Shown in pieces: positions 47,501 through 59,500 of a DNA stretch of 64,000 nucleotides (the stretch's first letter is position 1; each line of letters begins with the position of its first letter). The translations under genes were made by a program, and so were the position numbers. Under the pieces are notes generated by a model. The model made no database searches, was not told where the DNA came from, and saw nothing but the letters and a program-made list of their open reading frames with translations. Origin of the DNA: Anisus vortex. Its lineage: Eukaryota > Mollusca > Gastropoda > Planorbidae. Where the stretch lies: the NCBI GenBank assembly GCA_949126835.1, contig OX421508.1, positions 15,640,272 through 15,704,271 of the forward strand, read 5' to 3'.

Positions 47501-50500
47501 CAGGATTAATCCTAAAAGTTCCTTTTCTATCACACTATAGTTTCTTTGATGCTTATCAAATTTTTGAGAGTAAAAACTAATCGGGTGTTCCAGTGAATCA
47601 TCACCCTTTTGGGAAATGACCGCTCCCATCCCTGTATCACACGCGTCAACGGTAATTTTAAAGGGTTTACTGTAATTGGGTGTTACTAATACAGGTGCCT
47701 CAGAAAGAACATCTTTTAATTTATCAAAGGCCTGGTGGCATTCATTAGACCATTTGAAAGTGCAATTCTTCTTTAATAGATTTGTTAATGGACATGCAAT
47801 GGTTGAGAAATTTTGACAGAACCGACGGTAGTACCCCGCCATCCCGAGAAAACTACGGAGTTGTTTACAGGTTTCAGGAACAGGGAACTCACGAATAGCC
47901 TTAACCTTTGCATTTAATGGTTTTACCAAACCATTTCCCACCATGTGACCTAGATACTCGATGGTTGCATGGCAGAACTGACTCTTAGTCAAATTAATGG
48001 TGAGATTAGCATGAGTCAATTTCGTAAATAACAAATGTAGTTGATCCAAATGAGATTTAAAATCGTCACTAAAGACAACAATATCATCGAGGTATGCATG
48101 ACATTTAGGAATGTCCTGAGTAATGGTATTTATTAACCGTTGAAAAGTAGAGGGTGCATTAACCATACCAAAGGGCATGACCTTAAATTTGTACAGTCCG
48201 TCAGGGGTTACAAACGATGATATCTCCTGAGCCCTCTCCGTCAGGGGAATCTGAAAATACGCCGTCAATAGGTCAATTTTCGTCACAAACTTAGCATTAC
48301 TCACTTGATCTATTAGATCGTCGATTCTTGGTATTGGATAGGAATCAGTTTTTGTCACTTTGTTTACCTTACGGTAGTCCACACAAAACCTCATGGATCC
48401 ATCGGCCTTAGGTACCAATACGCAAGGGGAAGACCAGTCACTACTACTAGGTGTAATAATGTCATTGTCAAGCATGTAGTGAACCTCTTTATGGATGCAT
48501 TCTAACTGGATAGGATTTGACCTGTATGGATGTTGTTTAATAGCTTTAGTATTTTCATTTAAAATAACATCATGCTTAACTACACTAGTTCTACTAGGTA
48601 CATCTCCAAATAAATGGATATTTTCATTAATTAGATCTCTGATAGCGGATTGTTCGCAATCAGGTAAATGTGCCAATTTTTCATTTAGGTTTTTTAGAGC
48701 CTTTGTATTTTGCAGTTTGCTTTCTGCCACTTCACGCTCAATTTCGGGTGAATTATTCCCGACTTTAATAACAGTGTTTACCGAGGCAACAACTTTTTGT
48801 TCTTCTCTGGTAATGTATGGTTTTAACATATTAATATGGCACACTCGTTGCGATTTCCTTCTATCAGGGGTCTTTACAAGATAGTTAACCTCACTAAGCT
48901 TAGCCATAACCTCATAGGGTCCTGTAAACTTGGCACTCAGGGGTTGACCAGACAGTGGCGTCAGCATTAGAACTTTATCACCAGGTTGGAAGATACGGGT
49001 TCTTGCGTTGACGTCATAATAGACCTTCATCTTGTCTTGTGCCTGCAAAAGATTAGATCTGACAACTTTTAATGCATTATACAGTCTATTTTTAAAATTT
49101 TCCACGTATGTCAGTAGACCAGTGTCTTCAGTGGATGATAACCATGTCTCTTGTAACAGCTTTAGTGGTCCACGAACTGTGTGTCCGAATACCAGTTCAA
49201 AGGGACTGAAACCAAGAGATTCTTGTACAGCCTCTCTGGTTGCGAAGAGTGCGAAGGGAATACCACGATCCCAGTCGTCGTTATGCTCGAAACAGAAAGT
49301 ACGGAGCATGTTTTTCAATGTTTGGTGGTATCGTTCCAGTGCGCCTTGACTCTGTGGATGATATGCACTCGATACTGCATGACGAATACCCAGCCGTTCT
49401 AAGACTTGGCGAAATAACTTCGATGTGAAATTTGAACCTTGATCTGACTGCACGGTTTTCGGAAGACCATATCGGGTGAAGAATCCGATAAGTGCATCAG
49501 AGATTTTGTCGGCATTGATGCTACGTAGAGGAATAGCCTCTGGAAATCTCGTTGCCGAACACATTATAGTGAACAGATACTGGTGGCCAGCCTTAGTTTT
49601 AGGCAACGGACCGACGCAGTCTATAATGATGTGACTGAAGGGTTCTGAGAATGCTGGTATGGGTCGTAGAGGAGCTACCAGAATGGTCTGATTCGGCTTG
49701 CCGACCATCTGGCAGACATGACATGATCTGCAAAACGATGTGACGTCACGACGTAGGCCAGGCCAGAAGAAATATGGAAGAATCCTGTCGAAGGTTTTCT
49801 GTATCCCTAGGTGACCAGCGTACGGTGAATCATGGGCCATATGTAGTATGTCCTTGCGGTAAACATTGGGTACCACGATTTGATGTACTTCGCTGCATGT
49901 TTCATCGTCGTTTTCTTTCCCTCTCCATTTCCTCATCAACAACTCGTCCCTCAGGTAATAACCTGCGGCCATTGTTTCTAATTCTCCTTCATTCTTTGCT
50001 TCCTCTTTTAGCTTCCCGATCTCTGGATCTTTGCTTTGAGCAAGAATGAGTAGTTGTCTAGGCGACAAATTATTTTGATCAGTATGACTTGAGTGACCAC
50101 CTAGAACATCCGCCATGAAGGTTGCTTGCAAGTCAATCTCTGGTGTTGGTTCTGGTTTCTTTGTCGATTCATTAGTCATCTGCTGTTTCTCCATAGCTCT
50201 GGTGATAACACATACTGAATTTTCAGTATTCTTACACTGAACAGAGTCTTTGGTTTCTTTAAGTACAGGATGTACCTGATTTTTGGCAATGTCACTTCCT
50301 AAAAGTAATGAAATGCCTCTGTAGGGAAATTTCTTCACTATCCCAACAATAACAGATCCAGTGAAGTAATTACACTTCAACTGTATACGATGTAACGGTG
50401 CCGTAAGTGTTCCAGCCATAGTACTGATTAAGGCATACTGGCCTGTATGAGTCAATTTCGACGTTGGTACAGTATTCTTCAACAGTAGAGATATATCAGC

Positions 50501-53500
50501 ACCGGAGTCACGTAGAATTTTAATCTTCCGTTCTCTAGCTTGATTATCTATAGGTGACACATAGCCCTCGCTAACATCCGATAGCATGCACTCGGGTAGT
50601 TCTCTGCCTACTGAGTTTCTTGCTACACTACTGCCTCCATAAGTAAACGTTTTATTTACTGATTGTTCATCTGTCACACTCCCTTTGGAGTTGAAACTAG
50701 AATGTTCAATAGCCTCGGTCTTCATTTCAAAGACTTTTTCCGACTTTGAGCAACTTGGACATGCGTGTTTCGCCATCTCCTCATGACTAACATCAGATGT
50801 CTTTCTTTCAGCTTTAATTCTTTTGTGGGCAGTTTTATTTATGTGAGTTTCAGTTTGTACGGCGATGTGTGATAAAACCACGTTGTTCTTGTTTTTAATG
50901 GGTCTTTTCTCTTTATGTAGACTCCAACAATTCTCTTTTATATGTCCATCTTTCTTACAGAATGTACAAGTAATTCTCTTTTGTACAAAACTTGAATTCT
51001 CTTGTTTATCGGCTTTTTGTTTACTTTTATCATCTGTCGATCTTAACTTCCTCTCTGTATTACTGTTTTGAGTCCTCAAACTTGTTCTGTCATTTTGAAA
51101 ATAACGGCTATGCGGGTGAATAATGACGTATTCATCGGCTTTAACTGCTGCTTGTTCTGCTATTTCAATACCACGATCAGCCAAATGAACTTTTATATCA
51201 GTGCGAATCTTCTCAGTAAAATCCTCCATCAGTATGAGATTATATAGTTTCTCATAATCTTTATTCACATTCTTAGAACGTAACCATCGATCAAAATACT
51301 TTTTCTCTAATCTCAGGAAGTCAACATGTGAAACTTCTGGTTCCTTCTTGTACTCACGATATAACTTTCGATACTTTTCTGGAGTTAGAACATAACTCAA
51401 TAGTACTCTGCTCTTTATTAGTTCATAATCATTGCATTCTTCTGGAGTCAGATTCAATACAACATCTAAAGCCTTGCCTTTTGTTAGAGCTGAACGTAAA
51501 AGTACTGCTTTCTTATCTTCAGGAAATTTATAATCGATCGAGTTTCTTTCGAAGACCATAAAGAACTCATCAATCTCTATGTTCTCCATGCTTGGGACAT
51601 GCTTTTTAAACTTATATAGTTCCACATTATTTGTTTCCTGAATCGTATGAGTTGACGAACGAGACTTTGCCAATTCAATCCTTTCATTACTAGCGATTCT
51701 TTCTTTTTCCAATTCTTTCTCTTTCAATTGTACTTCTATTCTTTTACCTTCCAATTGTACTTGAATTTCTAACTTCCTCATTTCTAACTGGAATTTCATG
51801 TCTGCACTTAGTTCATTTCCATTCATTTTAAATTCATGGTTATCTATGTCTGTTTTCAGGGTTTCTGATACATTGAGAACCACTGATTCTTCACTATTCA
51901 TAGTATTTTCTTCAAGCATTCTACCATGTCTTTTCAAACAGTCCTTAATATCTTGAATCAATTTACTCCTTACTGGTGTAACTTCAGTAATGTCTATTCC
52001 CAGAGAGTTTGCCATCTCTTTTAACTGGGTTAGTGACATGCTAGTTAACTGTTCTGACGTGATAGCAAAAATATTCAATTGCTCCAACGTAAGATTAGCT
52101 TCCGCCATGTTTTATATTAATGACGTAAATAGAAGATAAAAAATTTTAACTTTACCTTTTATAAAGTCCTTTGAAATATTTTACACCACTGTTAATTTGT
52201 AGAAGATAAATTTTAAGGATGGTTGTGTACAAAGCTGAAAACAGTATGTCCGAACACAGACAGTGCCTCCCACGTAGACAGAATTTGAATAAATATTTGT
52301 TGTAAATCGTTTTCACTAAAACAGTTGTATATTCTTAATTTCTTATACATACAAACTTTAGATCCAGGACTTGAGCCCCCAATCTTTTGTCACGTGCGAA
52401 ATCAGCTACTGACGTTAGATGATATTTTTAGTAATGTATTATTATATATTATTTTGATTCATATCCATCTTGGATCTCACAAGGTTGTATAAGAATTTAT
52501 ATTGATGTTATTGAATTAGTTTTGATGTTTATTTGACTCGTCGCGATATGAATCTTTTGTGTATAAAGTGATTTAGATAAACTGTACCTTAATATATAGG
52601 AAATCCACAATCCTGTTTGAAATTGAACACAATTTTATTCCAACAAGTTGAGATGATAAAATATAACAATACCACAGAATACATGTACCAGTATTATAAT
52701 GAAACTTAATCAGTTGAGATTCTTCTATAATGAGTAAAGCCGTAATCCTATCTTTAAGAAAGTGGTCAAAAACAGTCCTTCCACATTAGCGCCCAAACTA
52801 GAACTAAACTAAACGGTATTCCACCCTCGTGCATATGACGTATTTTATAGCTATGACGTAGTGTCTAGACATATGCATGTTTTATTCCTAACACGGAAAC
52901 ATTTCGGGTTTAAGATTATTTCATTTTAACTTTAGTTAATAATAACAAAACCAATATAATATGGAAATAAATCTACTCGTAACACTCGCCCCCCCTTAAG
53001 ACACAAAGGAATTACAGACAGCGTTAAGTATGGAATTCTTTTTAGAGTACCCATAACATGAACCGAATTCCCAAACTTTTCGTAAGATTTAATTGACTAT
53101 TGGACAATCTTTTAAAGATTAAAATGAACCATATATTACATATCCCCTTAATAACAAAGTCGCTATTATGGAATCCCTTATCACATTATGTTAACAATGA
53201 TTATTAATTAAACATTTATTTATCAATTAATATTTACAATTATGATTATTGTGTGTACAACGTTGACCATAAAACTATTACCACCAATAACCAATCCCAT
53301 AGAATTGATATGAATTACCCAAATAAGTGGAACCGATTAATAATTGATAGATAATTCTTTAGAAAGTTTAATTTATTTATAACCGATCACTGTATCATTA
53401 ACTAATGATTTTCAGTTATTATATGATTATTATGATGTCTCAATTATGACATCAAGAATATTTAAAAAAAAAAAATGTTATAATCTCAGCTGATTTAGCT

Positions 53501-56500
53501 TTTACATAGCATAAAATAAGACATCCAAATTATAACATGACGACATAGAAACAAACAATTTTCAAAACACATCAATAATCAATTGAACAAACACAAGTGT
53601 GGATGTATTCAAGTTAAATACCGGTGTGTGTGCAACTGATGTATGCAATAGTTACCTTTTACCTTACAACGTATGATTGTTTCTAGTAGAATTTGAAGTT
53701 TTGTTCTGTAATGTCTCATATTGCAATATTTCAAAACATAGTTTATTTATTGTCATATTTACAATAATATAAATGTTAATCAATACAATGAATGACATAA
53801 AAGAAAACATTGAATGAGAAACTGACTTTCATCTTCTGGTTTACCAGTTACATGCGCGACAACGTGTCAGCGACCACATTTTGTTTACCTGGTAAATATA
53901 ACACATTTAAATTATATGCTTGGAGGAATAAGCTCCAGCGAATAATTCTTTGGTTCTGTTTAACCCTGGAAAGGAAAACTAAAGGGTTATGATCAGTTAA
54001 AATATCAATTGGATATGGAGAACCATTGATATAAAAATCAAAATGTTTCAATGCCAGGATTAATCCTAAAAGTTCCTTTTCTATCACACTATAGTTTCTT
54101 TAATGCTTATCAAATTTTTGAGAGTAAAAACTAATCGGGTGTTCCAGTGAATCATCACCCTTTTGGGAAATGACCGCTCCCATCCCTGTATCACACGCGT
54201 CAACGGTAATTTTAAAGGGTTTACTGTAATTGGGTGTTACTAATACAGGTGCCTCAGAAAGAACATCTTTTAATTTATCAAAGGCCTGGTGGCATTCATT
54301 AGACCATTTGAAAGTGCAATTCTTCTTTAATAGATTTGTTAATGGACATGCAATGGTTGAGAAATTTTGACAGAACCGACGGTAGTACCCCGCCATCCCG
54401 AGAAAACTACGGAGTTGTTTACAGGTTTCAGGAACAGGGAACTCACGAATAGCCTTAACCTTTGCATTTAATGGTTTTACCAAACCATTTCCCACCATGT
54501 GACCTAGATACTCGATGGTTGCATGGCAGAACTGACTCTTAGTCAAATTAATGGTGAGATTAGCATGAGTCAATTTCGTAAATAACAAATGTAGTTGATC
54601 CAAATGAGATTTAAAATCGTCACTAAAGACAACAATATCATCGAGGTATGCATGACATTTAGGAATGTCCTGAGTAATGGTATTTATTAACCGTTGAAAA
54701 GTAGAGGGTGCATTAACCATACCAAAGGGCATGACCTTAAATTTGTACAGTCCGTCAGGGGTTACAAACGATGATATCTCCTGAGCCCTCTCCGTCAGGG
54801 GAATCTGAAAATACGCCGTCAATAGGTCAATTTTCGTCACAAACTTAGCATTACTCACTTGATCTATTAGATCGTCGATTCTTGGTATTGGATAGGAATC
54901 AGTTTTTGTCACTTTGTTTACCTTACGGTAGTCCACACAAAACCTCATGGATCCATCGGCCTTAGGTACCAATACGCAAGGGGAAGACCAGTCACTACTA
55001 CTAGGTGTAATAATGTCATTGTCAAGCATGTAGTGAACCTCTTTATGGATGCATTCTAACTGGATAGGATTTGACCTGTATGGATGTTGTTTAATAGCTT
55101 TAGTATTTTCATTTAAAATAACATCATGCTTAACTACACTAGTTCTACTAGGTACATCTCCAAATAAATGGATATTTTCATTAATTAGATCTCTGATAGC
55201 GGATTGTTCGCAATCAGGTAAATGTGCCAATTTTTCATTTAGGTTTTTTAGAGCCTTTGTATTTTGCAGTTTGCTTTCTGCCACTTCACGCTCAATTTCG
55301 GGTGAATTATTCCCGACTTTAATAACAGTGTTTACCGAGGCAACAACTTTTTGTTCTTCTCTGGTAATGTATGGTTTTAACATATTAATATGGCACACTC
55401 GTTGCGATTTCCTTCTATCAGGGGTCTTTACAAGATAGTTAACCTCACTAAGCTTAGCCATAACCTCATAGGGTCCTGTAAACTTGGCACTCAGGGGTTG
55501 ACCAGACAGTGGCGTCAGCATTAGAACTTTATCACCAGGTTGGAAGATACGGGTTCTTGCGTTGACGTCATAATAGACCTTCATCTTGTCTTGTGCCTGC
55601 AAAAGATTAGATCTGACAACTTTTAATGCATTATACAGTCTATTTTTAAAATTTTCCACGTATGTCAGTAGACCAGTGTCTTCAGTGGATGATAACCATG
55701 TCTCTTGTAACAGCTTTAGTGGTCCACGAACTGTGTGTCCGAATACCAGTTCAAAGGGACTGAAACCAAGAGATTCTTGTACAGCCTCTCTGGTTGCGAA
55801 GAGTGCGAAGGGAATACCACGATCCCAGTCGTCGTTATGCTCGAAACAGAAAGTACGGAGCATGTTTTTCAATGTTTGGTGGTATCGTTCCAGTGCGCCT
55901 TGACTCTGTGGATGATATGCACTCGATACTGCATGACGAATACCCAGCCGTTCTAAGACTTGGCGAAATAACTTCGATGTGAAATTTGAACCTTGATCTG
56001 ACTGCACGGTTTTCGGAAGACCATATCGGGTGAAGAATCCGATAAGTGCATCAGAGATTTTGTCGGCATTGATGCTACGTAGAGGAATAGCCTCTGGAAA
56101 TCTCGTTGCCGAACACATTATAGTGAACAGATACTGGTGGCCAGCCTTAGTTTTAGGCAACGGACCGACGCAGTCTATAATGATGTGACTGAAGGGTTCT
56201 GAGAATGCTGGTATGGGTCGTAGAGGAGCTACCAGAATGGTCTGATTCGGCTTGCCGACCATCTGGCAGACATGACATGATCTGCAAAACGATGTGACGT
56301 CACGACGTAGGCCAGGCCAGAAGAAATATGGAAGAATCCTGTCGAAGGTTTTCTGTATCCCTAGGTGACCAGCGTACGGTGAATCATGGGCCATATGTAG
56401 TATGTCCTTGCGGTAAACATTGGGTACCACGATTTGATGTACTTCGCTGCATGTTTCATCGTCGTTTTCTTTCCCTCTCCATTTCCTCATCAACAACTCG

Positions 56501-59500
56501 TCCCTCAGGTAATAACCTGCGGCCATTGTTTCTAATTCTCCTTCATTCTTTGCTTCCTCTTTTAGCTTCCCGATCTCTGGATCTTTGCTTTGAGCAAGAA
56601 TGAGTAGTTGTCTAGGCGACAAATTATTTTGATCAGTATGACTTGAGTGACCACCTAGAACATCCGCCATGAAGGTTGCTTGCAAGTCAATCTCTGGTGT
56701 TGGTTCTGGTTTCTTTGTCGATTCATTAGTCATCTGCTGTTTCTCCATAGCTCTGGTGATAACACATACTGAATTTTCAGTATTCTTACACTGAACAGAG
56801 TCTTTGGTTTCTTTAAGTACAGGATGTACCTGATTTTTGGCAATGTCACTTCCTAAAAGTAATGAAATGCCTCTGTAGGGAAATTTCTTCACTATCCCAA
56901 CAATAACAGATCCAGTGAAGTAATTACACTTCAACTGTATACGATGTAACGGTGCCGTAAGTGTTCCAGCCATAGTACTGATTAAGGCATACTGGCCTGT
57001 ATGAGTCAATTTCGACGTTGGTACAGTATTCTTCAACAGTAGAGATATATCAGCACCGGAGTCACGTAGAATTTTAATCTTCCGTTCTCTAGCTTGATTA
57101 TCTATAGGTGACACATAGCCCTCGCTAACATCCGATAGCATGCACTCGGGTAGTTCTCTGCCTACTGAGTTTCTTGCTACACTACTGCCTCCATAAGTAA
57201 ACGTTTTATTTACTGATTGTTCATCTGTCACACTCCCTTTGGAGTTGAAACTAGAATGTTCAATAGCCTCGGTCTTCATTTCAAAGACTTTTTCCGACTT
57301 TGAGCAACTTGGACATGCGTGTTTCGCCATCTCCTCATGACTAACATCAGATGTCTTTCTTTCAGCTTTAATTCTTTTGTGGGCAGTTTTATTTATGTGA
57401 GTTTCAGTTTGTACGGCGATGTGTGATAAAACCACGTTGTTCTTGTTTTTAATGGGTCTTTTCTCTTTATGTAGACTCCAACAATTCTCTTTTATATGTC
57501 CATCTTTCTTACAGAATGTACAAGTAATTCTCTTTTGTACAAAACTTGAATTCTCTTGTTTATCGGCTTTTTGTTTACTTTTATCATCTGTCGATCTTAA
57601 CTTCCTCTCTGTATTACTGTTTTGAGTCCTCAAACTTGTTCTGTCATTTTGAAAATAACGGCTATGCGGGTGAATAATGACGTATTCATCGGCTTTAACT
57701 GCTGCTTGTTCTGCTATTTCAATACCACGATCAGCCAAATGAACTTTTATATCAGTGCGAATCTTCTCAGTAAAATCCTCCATCAGTATGAGATTATATA
57801 GTTTCTCATAATCTTTATTCACATTCTTAGAACGTAACCATCGATCAAAATACTTTTTCTCTAATCTCAGGAAGTCAACATGTGAAACTTCTGGTTCCTT
57901 CTTGTACTCACGATATAACTTTCGATACTTTTCTGGAGTTAGAACATAACTCAATAGTACTCTGCTCTTTATTAGTTCATAATCATTGCATTCTTCTGGA
58001 GTCAGATTCAATACAACATCTAAAGCCTTGCCTTTTGTTAGAGCTGAACGTAAAAGTACTGCTTTCTTATCTTCAGGAAATTTATAATCGATCGAGTTTC
58101 TTTCGAAGACCATAAAGAACTCATCAATCTCTATGTTCTCCATGCTTGGGACATGCTTTTTAAACTTATATAGTTCCACATTATTTGTTTCCTGAATCGT
58201 ATGAGTTGACGAACGAGACTTTGCCAATTCAATCCTTTCATTACTAGCGATTCTTTCTTTTTCCAATTCTTTCTCTTTCAATTGTACTTCTATTCTTTTA
58301 CCTTCCAATTGTACTTGAATTTCTAACTTCCTCATTTCTAACTGGAATTTCATGTCTGCACTTAGTTCATTTCCATTCATTTTAAATTCATGGTTATCTA
58401 TGTCTGTTTTCAGGGTTTCTGATACATTGAGAACCACTGATTCTTCACTATTCATAGTATTTTCTTCAAGCATTCTACCATGTCTTTTCAAACAGTCCTT
58501 AATATCTTGAATCAATTTACTCCTTACTGGTGTAACTTCAGTAATGTCTATTCCCAGAGAGTTTGCCATCTCTTTTAACTGGGTTAGTGACATGCTAGTT
58601 AACTGTTCTGACGTGATAGCAAAAATATTCAATTGCTCCAACGTAAGATTAGCTTCCGCCATGTTTTATATTAATGACGTAAATAGAAGATAAAAAATTT
58701 TAACTTTACCTTTTATAAAGTCCTTTGAAATATTTTACACCACTGTTAATTTGTAGAAGATAAATTTTAAGGATGGTTGTGTACAAAGCTGAAAACAGTA
58801 TGTCCGAACACAGACAGTGCCTCCCACGTAGACAGAATTTGAATAAATATTTGTTGTAAATCGTTTTCACTAAAACAGTTGTATATTCTTAATTTCTTAT
58901 ACATACAAACTTTAGATCCAGGACTTGAGCCCCCAATCTTTTGTCACGTGCGAAATCAGCTACTGACGTTAGATGATATTTTTAGTAATGTATTATTATA
59001 TATTATTTTGATTCATATCCATCTTGGATCTCACAAGGTTGTATAAGAATTTATATTGATGTTATTGAATTAGTTTTGATGTTTATTTGACTCGTCGCGA
59101 TATGAATCTTTTGTGTATAAAGTGATTTAGATAAACTGTACCTTAATATATAGGAAATCCACAATCCTGTTTGAAATTGAACACAATTTTATTCCAACAA
59201 GTTGAGATGATAAAATATAACAATACCACAGAATACATGTACCAGTATTATAATGAAACTTAATCAGTTGAGATTCTTCTATAATGAGTAAAGCCGTAAT
59301 CCTATCTTTAAGAAAGTGGTCAAAAACAGTCCTTCCACATTAGCGCCCAAACTAGAACTAAACTAAACGGTATTCCACCCTCGTGCATATGACGTATTTT
59401 ATAGCTATGACGTAGTGTCTAGACATATGCATGTTTTATTCCTAACACGGAAACATTTCGGGTTTAAGATTATTTCATTTTAACTTTAGTTAATAATAAC

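Noticed and set aside
48495..51561. Plus-strand frames across the retrotransposon (129, 105, 91 codons and others, repeated 6554 bp on)
   Set aside because: Shadows of the minus-strand gag-pol frame; duplicated only because the element is.
47294..58662. Envelope gene or endogenous retrovirus status for the LTR element
   Set aside because: The only non-LTR, non-gag-pol interval is an 850-bp AT-rich spacer with no envelope-like frame.
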